Assembly (NCBI GenBank): GCA_024741835.1
Contig: JAENRP010000435.1
Coordinates: 5,764 to 22,998 of the forward strand
Length of the DNA stretch: 17,235 bases
From: Diplocarpon mali
Lineage: Eukaryota; Ascomycota; Leotiomycetes; Helotiales; Drepanopezizaceae
Reading direction: 5' to 3'
Position 1 is the first letter of the stretch, and each line of letters begins with the position of its first letter. The notes beneath the pieces are model-generated. The model did not search any database and was not told where the DNA came from. It worked only from the letters and a program-made list of their open reading frames with translations. Shown in pieces: positions 1 to 10,655 of this stretch. Both the position numbers and the translations under genes were made by a program.

Positions 1-113
1 TACGCTTTTCACCTATAGGCTAGGCCCAGGAGTTAGAAAAAGAAACTAGCAAAATAAACAAATAAGCTATAGAATCGCAAAAAAAAACAATTAAAATAGA
101 ACTAACCTAGGCG
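1..113. other. Left outer terminus, non-coding
   Basis: About 110 bp between the tip and the stop of ORF3. It starts TACGCTTTT and holds one 29-bp palindrome only 8 bp from the tip, then A-rich sequence with no recognisable gene. The matching right end has the same organisation. In fungal DNA transposons this is where transposase binding would be expected, but no such site is known to me here. Confidence 0.6.
8..36. repeat. 29-bp palindrome, left tip copy
   Basis: Consensus arms TTGACTCGCAGGC and GCCTGCGAGTCAA around CTA. This copy is non-coding, 8 bp from the element tip, and pairs with 17197-17225. Confidence 0.8.
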
Positions 114-318
114 TCAGTTTTCCTTAATTCTCTTTAAAGGATAAGGAAAACTATCATTAGATAATACTCTCTTTACCAAACGACTACTTCTTCTTATAGT
201 ATTGCTATTAGTATCTGATAAGATAGGTCTCAGTATAGTAAGAGCTTTAGTAGTTTAGGCAAATGCTAGTATACTTTAGCGGCTTCTACTAATAGGAAGA
301 GAGACTTATATAATAGCG

Positions 319-343
319 TTATTATTATTATTATTATTATTAT
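319..343. repeat. ATT trinucleotide microsatellite (left copy)
   Basis: About eight ATT units, coding an Asn tract in ORF3. The right copy has fewer units followed by a variant stretch, with compensating length, so the frame is kept. Confidence 0.85.
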
Positions 344-426
344 CCTTAAGGGAATTATCAATAATAGAGGAAAGGGAGGCAGGAGATTTTATAGACTCTA
401 CTTCCTTAGCCTTTCCCTTTGCCAGA

Positions 427-455
427 TCAAGTTGCGGGCCAGGCCTAGGAATTAT
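427..455. repeat. 29-bp palindrome in ORF3
   Basis: In phase with ORF3 (minus strand); inverted-repeat partner of 16783-16811. One arm is more degenerate than in other copies. Confidence 0.7.
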
Positions 456-1248
456 ATTAGGTATCTTTGCATAGGGTTTCTTAGTGCTATACTTCTTAAA
501 TAGAATCGTCTTATCAATTATATTATTAGCCTTAATATTATCGTTAGTGCCTTTTATCTTAGCTTAGGATTTATTATTATATAACTATAGTTCCAGTTAT
601 TATATTAGCTTTTAAATATTAGTAAAATTGTTAAAAAGTTCTTACTCGTATTTCTTTAAATATATTATCAATTATACTATATCCTTTAAGAATAACTCCT
701 TTATAGCTATTACTATTAATAGGTTATTCTATAATCTTCTACCTATAAGGGCCTTTAATAATAGACCGCCTTTCGTCATCCCAAGGGTTATATAGAACTT
801 TATAAAAGATTCTCCTACCGCACCTTATCTTACTATACTTAATCTCTTTATACTAAGTAAGTTAATAAGAAAATCTTCTAGGTTAGTGCCATTCTTAAGT
901 GAATTATTGCTAACAACTTCCGTATAGTTATTACTAATAGTTAAAAAACCGCCCTTTCTAGGTTCCTATTCTGAATTGAGATCAATAAATATACCTTATC
1001 TTATAAATACTAAGAATAGAGTAGTATTATTTAAAATGTATTCCTTTAAAACAATTTTCTTCTTAGTATTTAGCTCTTTTTATTATATAGCGCTTTGCGC
1101 TAGATTTAATAAGATCTATTAAGAGTTCTTAAAATAATAGAGTATAAGTATAGATAACTTATAAGACTTTTCCTATATAGTAAATTCTCTAGTCGATTAT
1201 TTTACAATAGGAATTATATAATAGTTAATAGTTTTATTATTAAAGGAG

Positions 1249-1277
1249 TTGACCTGCGAGCTAGGCCTAGGAGTCGA
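1249..1277. repeat. 29-bp palindrome in ORF3
   Basis: Well-kept copy, in phase with ORF3 (reads STPRPSSQV); inverted-repeat partner of 15961-15989. Confidence 0.85.
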
Positions 1278-2874
1278 TTTAATAAATCGCAAGTTGGCGT
1301 TAATCTTAATAGTAATAATTCTCAAATGATAATTAATGCTTATAAACTATATAAGCTTAGGATACGTTACTAACTTATATAAAGACTTATAATAAGTCAA
1401 TAGCGCATTAAGATATAGCCTATAGTATATTCTTAAAGTCTATTATATTAAACTATGCGTTATATTATAAAGAAATGCAAAAGGGGGCGAAAGTTTTTTA
1501 TTAGAATTCCGAAAATGATGCTAATACATTTCCAATTCCTCTTATGCTAATATTAAAAATGAATTCTTTCTATAATAGCCAAGGCTATATATGCGTATAG
1601 CGCTTAGAAAGGCACAGCTAAATAACTTAAGCATATTTAAAAAGCCTTTGCTATAAAATAATATAAAGTTATTAATAGTTAATATAGCATTATACTAAGC
1701 AGGGGTCTATGCGATATTATAGAATAATTTAAAGGCTTTAAGTGCTACTCTGAACTTAGAGAAGCCTAATAACATATCCTTCTTAACTTAGCTTGCCATT
1801 CTATTACCAGTAGCCATAATTATACGATTTCCTAAATATAATAGAAATAAAGTTAAGTCAAGAGTAGTATAAAATTTATAGATATTAGATAATACATCTT
1901 CGTTAGTAAGGCCTATTATTGCCAATCCATAGTACTGCGCATATTAGCATTTATAATATAGAGACCTGAGATGGATAGGTCTTATAATATATATTATATA
2001 ATCGGCGCAGGATGGTAGGAGGATAAAAAGGGCCATCTTCTGTATATAGAGATAGCGTATTGCTATAAGTACTGAATATACCTCATACTTGGGACTTGTT
2101 CCTAATATCTTATCTAGGAGAGCCCGCTTATAGTGCTTCCTCCTTTTGTTTTTAGGTCTTCCCTTAGGCCTATTCTTGTATTATCTCCCTTTAGTTTTAT
2201 ATTAGTGATTTACGCAAGGACCGATTTCTTAAGATTTCTATCCCTATATGACCTTATCGATCTTTTAGTTTGTAGATAAGAGACTAGCCTTTTTGAAAAA
2301 TACATCTTTAAAACACTTATAGCATTTTGATCAACTTTAAAAACCTTATCTTCAATCGCCTAATTACTTAGAACTATCGATTTTCATTTAGTAATTATTA
2401 ATAACCTTAGATTTTCCCTTTTCGGCTCTGCTTTAAAAACCCTTATTTTCTTCCTTAACTTTGAGATTTTTGGAATTTTCAGCTTCCTAATATGAAAAGT
2501 TTAGCAAACCTTATAATAGCAATCTCAAATAGCGGTAGTTTTAAATACTTAAGTAATATTAAGTATAAACTCCAATTAGAAGTGCCTCCTTAGAATCTTT
2601 AGAAATCCGAATCTGATAATTTAGCCGCCTTAGCTTAATAAAACTTTAAAAATTGCCTTAGAATCATCTTTAAAGACCCTTTTATTCTAAAGACTAATAG
2701 GAATTAGCCTAAAGGCTAAGAAGAATCTTAGATATAAACCTTATTTTAGAAATTAGTCCTTAATTAAGTAAACCTTATATTATTGCGATTAGTCGCAATG
2801 CTTCTATTAGCTATTTAGTACTTACTTAAAATCTTTTAGTAAACTCGGATTAAACTTTAAGTAGAATCCGGAAT

Positions 2875-2903
2875 TCTACTCCTAGGCCTAGCCTATAAGT
2901 AAG
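2875..2903. repeat. 29-bp palindrome in ORF3 N-part
   Basis: Reads LTYRLGLGV in the ORF3 frame. Its phase supports coding continuing upstream of the 2387 ATG. Confidence 0.8.
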
Positions 2904-2989
2904 AGGATAAAAAGATATCCTTAAATAATTTAAGGCTACTACTTACTTTTTTAATATTAATATTAGAAAATATTATAAATAATAATAAT

Positions 2990-5785
2990 TTTGAACTTTT
3001 TATTAACCCTTTATCTAAATCCTTTTAAACTCGTCTTAGTCACTTTAAGATTGACTTAGATTTTAAATATTCTTTAAGCCCTTTTAAATTTCGAAATACT
3101 CCTTTTAATAATCAATCTTATAATATTAAAGCTTTCCCTTTGCCCTTTATGGATTCTATTAACTTAGACGGTTAATATAAAATGATAATAGCTGCATTTA
3201 AGGCTATTACTAGTCACTTTTTCCTTCTTAGTTCTTCTAGCGCTCCTTACTTTATAAGCGCTAATATTACTAATTTCCTTAAGTAATATAAAGAAACTTA
3301 TTACAATTTTAATATTATATAAAAGGATATGATTTCTCGACTTCCTTACTATTATAATTATATAAGTAAGGATATTATTAAGTCCCTTTTTAAATAGAAA
3401 ACTCATAGTTTATAGGAACTCCTTATTAAGGCCTTTAAATCTAAATTTTATAAATTTAATAAATAGTAGATTTGCGATACCTTGGCTTTCTTAAAGGAAT
3501 TTGTTTTAGTCACTTATACTCTTAAGGAACTTAAGAACTACTATTAGACTTTTACTTATATATCAAATACCTTAATTAATTAGAAAATACTTAGTAAAGT
3601 TAAATAAGGCCGCCTTTTCTTACTTAGATTACCTATTAGCCTTTGAAATAAGATCATTAAGCATTTTAAAATCGATAAGCAAGACCTTATAACCTTTGCC
3701 TTATTTAAGGAATTCTTAGCCTTTGCTTTAAAATCAGATCTTAGTAAGAGAACTATTAATACTATAGAGTAGGAAAAAGCCCCTACTTCCTCTTATACTA
3801 AAGACCTTAAGAATCTAGTCTAAGAATACTCGAAAGCTTTAGAAGTTATAAAGGAGGCAAAGAAGAACCTAGTAGTTATACCTTTTACTCGCGGGCCTAA
3901 CCTAGGAGTAAGATTTAACCTTAGAATTAAGGAACTTAAGACTTAATTTGCAAAACTCTAAATCTAAAGCTTAGAAACTAGGATTAATAATCTTTTATAA
4001 GAAAAATAGTATATTCCTTAATTTGGTAATAGGCAAAACTCGGCCATTATAAGCTAATATAATAGTTCCTATTACTAGACTCTTACTTTTTATTATTCGG
4101 AATAACTAACTAATATAAGAATTTAACAGTTGACTGAAGAAGGAGAAATTAATTCTAATTAGCACTTTGCTAATATTAATACTATAAGGTACTAAGGGAA
4201 TAGTAATAGAAGACGACTAACCTACAACTTTTATAATAATAAAGAACCCAATTGCACTTTATATAAGTATTATAACAATTGCCCTCTTTTCTATCGTTTT
4301 ATTAATACTAGGGTCATATATATTAATAAGTATAGGATGCTTTGCATTAGAGATCTTAGGCTAAAAGCTATCCTTATTAAAAAGTATTAGAATTACTTAT
4401 AGTTATAGATTGTTCGAATGATAATATATAGTATAAAATAGGACGAGAATTTAGTTAAACGATAGCGTATTATAAATATAAATGCTAAAATTCCAACTTA
4501 TATATATATAGGTCTAATTAGCAACCTACTTAAGGGAGTTCTTAAGGACCTAGCTTCTGATTAAATAGCTATAGAAGTTAGAGGCATCTTTATCTTAGGA
4601 TAGGTTAATAATAATATATCTATTAATATTAATACTACTTTTATATCTAAAAAACCTTAGAATACTTAATATCCTTTTAGATCTACTACTCCTTTAATAC
4701 TAATAAAACTAGCTAAAGTCCAGAAATTAATACGTATAACTTAGGAATCTTAATATAAAGTCTAAATGCTAAAAGATACTTAATAATCTGGAATTATAAT
4801 AGATAAGGATAAAGCTAATATAGTAGATAAATTAATTAAAGATATAATAGACGAAGATGGCTTTAAGCTTAAAGATTAAGAAGTTGAAGTTATTACGCAG
4901 ACCCTTGACTTTAAGCGAAAGAGATAAATATTAAAATAGGAAAAATTCGTTAATAAATATACTAGTTCAATTGCAATAGAGAAAGCTATAGAGAATATTA
5001 TAGCTTAGCAAATTAACCTTATATTTAAAGACCTATTTGATTTAATTAAACACTTTAATAAAGTGCTAAAAAAGCATATCCCAATTGCTTTTAAAGATTT
5101 GAATAATAATAAGGAAATGGAAATTGTAATGCGAAAGAACTTTAAAAAGCACTTAGCTTTAATCAAATGTCTTTAGATTATAAAAGATAAAGGAACCTAA
5201 AGGTATTATAATATTATAATAATAGCTTTAATATCTTAGAATATTAATTGAAATTGTTTAGCAGTTGCGATAAAAAGCCTTATTATTATTTGTTTAATAA
5301 AAGAATTAGTTAAAGCAAAGGCTTTGATCAATTATAGTTTAAAAGTTAATGCGATAATTAGAAAAGTGGTAGAAATAGCTAGATTGACAATTATTAGCAA
5401 TCGACTCCTTATTTATTTAATTGTTTTTAGATTGAAATACAATTTTAATAGATAGGTAAAGAATGTAAAGGTTAGAGTTAGAAGAATTGTTAATTATATT
5501 GACTTTTTAATAATAAAGAATTCTTCGAATGATATTCTTTTAAAAATGCCCTTTATTTTAAAATCTTAGCTAATATTTAATTATCCTAGAGATAATCTTA
5601 TAAAAGCTAGTCTTTAAAATATGGATCGATCTTTAAAAGGATAAATAGTTATTATAAGAGATATAGCTGAATTCTAGAATAAGGTTTTAAGAAACGATTA
5701 GCTAGTATAAGGGCTAGGCTTAATGCTAGTAAAAGAAGGCACTTAGCGAGGAGTTATAGCAAAAGAAAGGTAAGTTTGCCGATTT
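2990..5785 (+). pseudogene. gag: Gypsy gag-protease frame (RIP-inactivated)
   Basis: A single plus-strand frame, interrupted by many TAA/TAG and by TGA at 3644 and 5249. The first looks like a former Trp (P-I-S-L-W-N-K context). The N-terminal two-thirds reads as a fungal Ty3/Gypsy capsid region, with segments such as NLDGQYKMIIAAFKAITSHF near 3161 and LPISLWNKIIKHFKIDKQDL near 3630. The C-terminal part is an aspartic protease: ALINYS at 5321-5338 sits where ALID(S/C)G is expected, so the catalytic Asp has become Asn, and DILLKMPF at 5531-5554 matches the flap-distal ILLGMPF motif. A palindrome lies in phase at 3884 (FTRGPNLGV). The first visible ATG is 3149, but earlier codons look coding. 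The frame ends at TGA 5786-5788. Confidence 0.8.
3884..3912. repeat. 29-bp palindrome in gag
   Basis: Reads FTRGPNLGV in the gag frame, between the capsid-like part and the C-terminal region. Confidence 0.85.
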
Positions 5786-5961
5786 TGAATAATAGCGATT
5801 TAACTTACGGTCTTAAACTAAGAGTCAAATCTGGAATTTTGAAAAATAGTATAATTAATGTTTTATTAGCTTAACAATTAAGAAAAAAGAAAAATAAGGT
5901 AGAGAAGAGAGTTTGTTTTATAAATTTCTATAATTTACTAATCATTTTAAAAAACTTAAAA

Positions 5962-5990
5962 ACCACTTATAGGCTGGACCTGCGAGTGAA
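5962..5990. repeat. 29-bp palindrome in pol N-part
   Basis: Reads TTYRLDLRV in the pol frame, upstream of reverse transcriptase. Confidence 0.75.
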
Positions 5991-7928
5991 AAATAATAAA
6001 ATTACTAATAATATTTCTATTTATATACTTTAAATTAACGACTTAAAAAATCTTTTATTTATTTTTAAAAAGGAAAATTCGGACCATTTTATAAGATTTA
6101 ATAAAAAAGGAAAGAAGTAGAAAAGTATAGTACTAGCTAATATTCGAACTATATATAAAAGTAAGGTCGATAAAGTATAACTAGTAGATTAGGGAATCTC
6201 TAATAGCTTAAAGCCTAAAGGACTAGATAATTAGTTTAAATAAGATAAGAAGCTTCGACCTTTAAAGCTAAGTAGCAAATTCGATAAGTTTATTATAGGC
6301 AGATTTTCTAATAAACCTATTGGATATCAGCTAATAAAAGAACGTTTTAATATGCTAAAAATTAGAGATAACTTAATAGAGTAAGAATGCGAATTACTTT
6401 ATAAAACCTTAATAAATCAAGAGAATACTTTAGCTTTTAACTAGACGGAACTTAGCTAGATTTGAAAGGAAGTTATACCTTATATTAAGATTAAGATAAT
6501 ACCTTATAAAGCTTAGTAAGAGAAAACATTTGGGGTCTTTAAAGCTCTTTAAGAAAAGGTAATCGAAATATTAAAGGATAGGCTAAAGTAAGGTATTCTT
6601 AAGTTCTGTAATAGCCCTTATAGGAATAAATAGTTCTTAGTTGCTAAAAAAGAAAAGGGAACTTATAAACTAATAATAGTAGTAGTAGAGATGAACTGAG
6701 TAACTATTAAAGATGCTAACATTCCTTCGAATATAGATGAGTTCTTAAATGAATTCGTAGGATTAACCTATAGCTCTCTTATTGACTTCTTCTTTAAATA
6801 TAATTAATTCATTCTTAATATTAAATCGAGAGATATAATAGTAATTTAAACCCCTCTTAAGCTACTTCGGATAATAAGATTACCTTAAGAGGTTATAAAT
6901 TCGATTGCTTAATTTATCTAAGTAATCTATAAGATACTAATAGATTATATATCTAATATTGCGCTCCTTTATATAAATAATATAAGAGTAAAAGGATTAA
7001 GATTATTCTACAATTATAAAGAAGTTCTTCTTAGCATATAACGATTTATAATAGAATACATTTAGAACCTGGATTAGGTACTTATATAATTTAAAAGGGT
7101 AGGAGTAACAGTTAGTCCGAAGTTATAATACTATTTTCTATTAATAGAAATTGTTAATTTTATTACTAATTCTAATTGCCGAAGTCCTTAGAGGGCTAAA
7201 GTACTTAAAATCGATAAATAGAAGAGGTATAATAATATAGCAGAAGCTTGCGCGTTTATTAGCGTTATAGTATACTATCGCATTTGGATTAAGGATTTTG
7301 CTAAAAAGGCAGTACCTATTTACGCCTTATTTTAGAAAGGGGCTGAGTTTTAGTAAGAGGAACCTTAAATAGAGGCTATAAAATAACTGAAGCAAGCGTT
7401 ACTTAAAGCGCTATATCTAATTAAAATAGACTATAGAGCTAATGCTAGGCCAATTATACTAATAGTTGACGCAAGCTTAATTAGATAAGGTGCTATCTTT
7501 TAATAAGCTAATAGCTAATAGAAAAGACATCTAGCTCGCTTTAAAAGTGGTCTTTAGAATCTAGTAGAAATAAAGTATAATACTATTAAGTAGGAATGCA
7601 AAGGCGCTTTAAAGGTAATGAAAAAGATAAAAAGCGACCTTTACAGCACTTACTTTATCTTTGAAACTAATGCTAAAGTGCTAGTAGAATAATTGAATAG
7701 AGCTATAAGTGACCTATTAAGAGCCTTGCTAATAAAATAGATTACTTAAATAAGATTAATAGACTTTGAAGTCAAATATATTTTAAGAATGAAAAATACT
7801 ACTGCTAACGGCCTTTTAAGAAGAACTCGGCCCTATTCCTTTAATTTAATTAAAGAAGATAAAATAGATATTGATAAGTAGGTAGAAAATAAAGTTAATT
7901 ATCTATTAATATATTACCTTAAAGGGAT

Positions 7929-7957
7929 ATAACTTGCGAGCCTGGCTTGTAAGTTAA
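7929..7957. repeat. 29-bp palindrome between RNase H and integrase
   Basis: The one intragenic copy not in the usual codon phase relative to pol. It lacks the central CTAG, so it would not create a stop in this phase. Confidence 0.7.
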
Positions 7958-9480
7958 ATAAGAGAATTTTATTACTTAATTACTTAAGTGACTCTAAAGA
8001 AATCGCGAAATTTTTAATTACACTTAAACGACTAAAGACAGTTGCTCTTAAGGATTTTTAAAAATTCAAAGCTAAAGCTTTGATTTATTTAATAAGAGGA
8101 AGATAATTGTTTAAAAGGAGTAATAACTCATTTCTTATATAATTCTACTTAGATAATGAAAAACTAAAGGCTAAGGCTATCTAGGATATTTATAAGGAAA
8201 CTGGCTACTAAGGAGCTAAGTCTACCTACTATTAACTCTTAAGGAAATTCTTTTAAAAGGGTTCTTTTAAGGATTGCAAAGCCTTTATAAAAAGTTGCAT
8301 CCTTTATTAGAAATAAAAACCTAATTATAAAGAGAATCTCCTATTCTTAACTTAGCTAATAGGCCTTTTTTATAAAGTTAGTCTTAATATTATATAAGTA
8401 CTAATAACCGAAAATAGGATTATATATTTTATTCTAATAAAGGAAGACTTATTAAGATAGCTTAAAGGGTGACCTTTGAGATCTGCTAACTTTGAATCTA
8501 TTATAAAGTTCCTTTAAGAAGACGTAGTCTATTGCTATAGACTTTTTAGCAGACTAACTATTAATAGAAGCTTTAAAAATAAATAAGTAGTTAAAGCTTT
8601 TTTGCGAAAATATAGCATTAAATAGGTTTAAATCTTAATATATAACTCGAAAGCTAATAGAGTAGTAGAGCGAGGATATTACGATATTTTTAATAGACTA
8701 TCTAAAGTCACTTGTAGAAGATTTAAGAATTAGATAAAATACTTTTATAAAATACTCTTTGCTTATTAAATGATAATTTATAAACCGACTAGAGTTATAC
8801 TATTTTTCCTTATTTATAGTAGAGAGGTATAGCTCCTTTTTAAATCCTAATAGCCTATTTGGAGATTATTCGATTATAGTTAAATTCAGAACCGTTCTAA
8901 TTTGCTTATAATAAGATGCTAATAACTTAAGCTTTAAGATATAAATATAAAGGAAATCATTTTATAAAAGAAATAATATTAGGAAAAAGCTAAGGAAGTA
9001 TAGGCTGCTTTTAAAGTACTTAAAACGCATCTTATTTAAAAAGATGATCTTATCTTAATTTACGATATTATAAGAAGTATTAATATATTAGTAGATATTA
9101 AACTTAACTATTAATAGCTTGGTCTATTTAAGGTTAAGTCTAAGTAGAAAGAAAAAGGATACTATTCTCTTTAAGAACTTAATAGAGTTGATATTAAAGG
9201 AACCTTTGCAGCTAATCGACTAAAGCGCTTTTACTAATGTAATTAGACCTTATTCCTTTTAAAAGACGAATTAGAAATTGATATAACCTTTGAATCTTTT
9301 ATAAGAACTAATAGTAATATAAGCGATTTTAAACCCTTAGATAAAGACTAAGATTTTTCCAACTTAACTTATAAGCTAGTCTTATAAGTAAAGAATATTA
9401 AAATACCTAACTAATTGCAACCTTAAGTTATTATTCCTAAAATATTTAAAGAATGCAAATAGGAATATTAAACGATTTCC

Positions 9481-9783
9481 TAGCCTATTAATTATCTTAC
9501 CTTTCTCTAATCCTTATTTTTACATTTTTAGCAAAGTCGCCTCTTTTATTATTTAAGATATAGATCTTTTAAGATCACTTTAAATTCTTGCCTACTTTGA
9601 CTTATTTTATATTCTTAATATTAGCCTTTAATTATAGCATTCCTATTACTTTCCTTAAATAATAAATAAAAAGTCCAATTTCCTTAATATATATATAGTA
9701 AACCTATTATAGCTTATATACCCTTTTAATTCTTATACCCTATTAAACTTTCTTATTTATACTTCTTATCTTTTATAAGTAAT
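9481..9783. other. Spacer between pol and ORF1, pyrimidine-rich
   Basis: About 300 bp of C/T-rich plus strand (runs such as TTACCTTTCTC and CTTTCTTATTTATACTTC) leading to the ORF1 ATG. Pyrimidine-rich tracts upstream of the start are common in fungal promoters, and the ORF2 upstream region has the same character. A TATATATATA stretch lies near 9690. No gene, LTR or RNA gene is recognised here. Confidence 0.45.
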
Positions 9784-10626
9784 ATGCCTTTAAAGAACTT
9801 ATAAATGGTTTTATCTATTATAATAAGGGATAAATAAGCATTAGTTATAAACTTCTCTTAGGATAGTAGAGCTATTATATTATTAAAGAACTTTAAATCG
9901 ACCTATGCAGTCTTAGGAGATATAGAGTAATAAAAACTCCTTTTAGCTTATGCGAATGCTATTAATAACCTTTTAACCTAAGTGGCCTTTGGAATTCTCT
10001 AATTTAACAACTTCTTAATTAAAGAATTAAGATTAAAGGGAATCTTTAAAGAGGAATTCTTAGCTAATATAGATTAATATATAACCTTAGCTAATACTTT
10101 TAAAATGGATTAAGATAAAAGGGAAGAATCTATTTAATAATTAGATAATTTAACTACTAATAAGAGAGGACTCCTATTTCATTTACGCTTTTTAATAAAT
10201 ATTGATTCTAATAATAGAAGGCGAGTATTATTAAAAATTCTTAAGGAAAATACTCTTATAGCTAGAGCTATTCAGATTCTCAATTTCTTTATTATTTAAA
10301 AAGGAGTAATAAAATTCTAAGGCAATCGAATTCGCAGTCGCAGATTTATAAGCTTATCTAATGCAATACTTATAGCTACTAATAAGGCTATAAAAAGATC
10401 AAATTAGGCTATAGATATTACCCTACTTAATAGTACTATTATTAATATACTAGGGCTTTACGCTTCTGCTTATAGTTTGCTTATTTTAAAAGAGAACTAG
10501 ACTCTTATACTAAGGTTTAAATAAGATTTCTTTAATAATAAAGAAGGGAATTAGTTATTTATAATTAAGCTTGCTTTAAAATTCGCTTCTTAATCTAAAG
10601 ATATAATAAGTATTAAACTATATAAT

Positions 10627-10655
10627 TTGACTCGCGGTCCTAGACTAGGAGTTAG
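10627..10655. repeat. 29-bp palindrome in ORF1
   Basis: Reads LTRGPRLGV in the ORF1 frame. Confidence 0.88.

Larger units (their letters stand above)
1..1955 (+). repeat. Left terminal inverted repeat (~1.95 kb)
   Basis: Reverse complement of 15283-17232. Similarity stops sharply at 1955, where the sequence ...AGCATTTATA continues differently from its partner. The part holding the gene tail (114-1937) has exactly the same length as its partner (15301-17124), so there is no net insertion or deletion in the coding portion; the five-base length difference lies in the outer ~110 bp. In the innermost ~90 bp I see about ten differences and all are transitions. It contains palindrome copies at 8, 427 and 1249 and an ATT microsatellite. 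Confidence 0.93.
114..2954 (-). pseudogene. ORF3: broken large unknown gene, zinc-finger/AT-hook-like N-part fused to ORF2-type tail
   Basis: Minus-strand frame ending at TGA 114-116, open if TAA/TAG are read as Gln/Trp except for a few in-frame TGAs (about 2331, 2352 and 2665), which may be former Trp codons. Residues from 1937 down to the stop are the same 607-codon tail as ORF2. Upstream of 1955 the sequence differs from ORF2. That part shows C-x2-C (codons at 2322 and 2313) followed by C-x2-H (2214 and 2205), then a very basic stretch at 2174-2136 with a GRP core (RPKGRPKNKRRK), like an AT-hook or nuclear-localisation signal. The start is uncertain: a good ATG is at 2385-2387, but a palindrome in the expected codon phase at 2875-2903 and plausible protein sequence suggest the frame began near 2950. 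It lies head to head with gag, with under 50 bp between. Function unknown; possibly a truncated or rearranged relative of ORF2. Confidence 0.6.
2990..9480 (+). mobile_element. Ty3/Gypsy retrotransposon remnant without visible LTRs
   Basis: Contains a nearly complete gag-pol coding block in the usual order, but the ORF3 frame begins within about 50 bp upstream of gag, and ORF1 starts about 300 bp after pol. I compared 2900-3000 with 9480-9783 and saw no direct repeat, so there is no room for a 5' LTR and leader, and no clear 3' LTR. No TG...CA bounded repeat or primer-binding site is recognisable. Either the LTRs were lost by deletion during nesting, or RIP and rearrangement have hidden them. 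Confidence 0.75.
5671..9480 (+). pseudogene. pol: Gypsy pol: reverse transcriptase, RNase H, integrase (RIP-inactivated)
   Basis: The frame is -1 relative to gag-protease and overlaps it between TGA 5668 and TGA 5786. Order of domains: reverse transcriptase with CNSPYRN (6607) and YINNI (6970-6984) where YxDDI is expected; RNase H with VDAS (7465), EC (7594) and ETNA (7663, normally ETDA), ending in an I-x-R-M-K-N-T-T-A-N-G-L-L-R-R motif near 7800; integrase with a zinc region at 8191-8307 whose His/Cys ligands mostly read Tyr. The integrase catalytic Asp residues at 8386 and 8563 read Asn and Glu is kept at 8668, at the usual spacing. A GPY/F-like end follows near 9115. In-frame TGA at 6463, 6697 and 8470 fit former Trp codons. 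Domain order RT-RH-IN is that of Ty3/Gypsy. The 3' end is not exact because RIP-made stops mask the true one. Confidence 0.92.

Noticed and set aside
97..118. Half-copy of the palindrome (ACCTAGGCGTCAG)
   Set aside because: Only part of one arm matches and the equivalent right-hand site does not show it, so chance is possible.
3164..3406. 80-codon minus-strand open frame
   Set aside because: It lies antisense to the gag frame, which has family support; composition is low-complexity and no motif is visible.
9481..9783. Continuation of a minus-strand frame across the pol-ORF1 spacer
   Set aside because: The minus strand has a TGA-free frame here, but TGA is rare everywhere in this sequence and there is no similarity or motif to support it.
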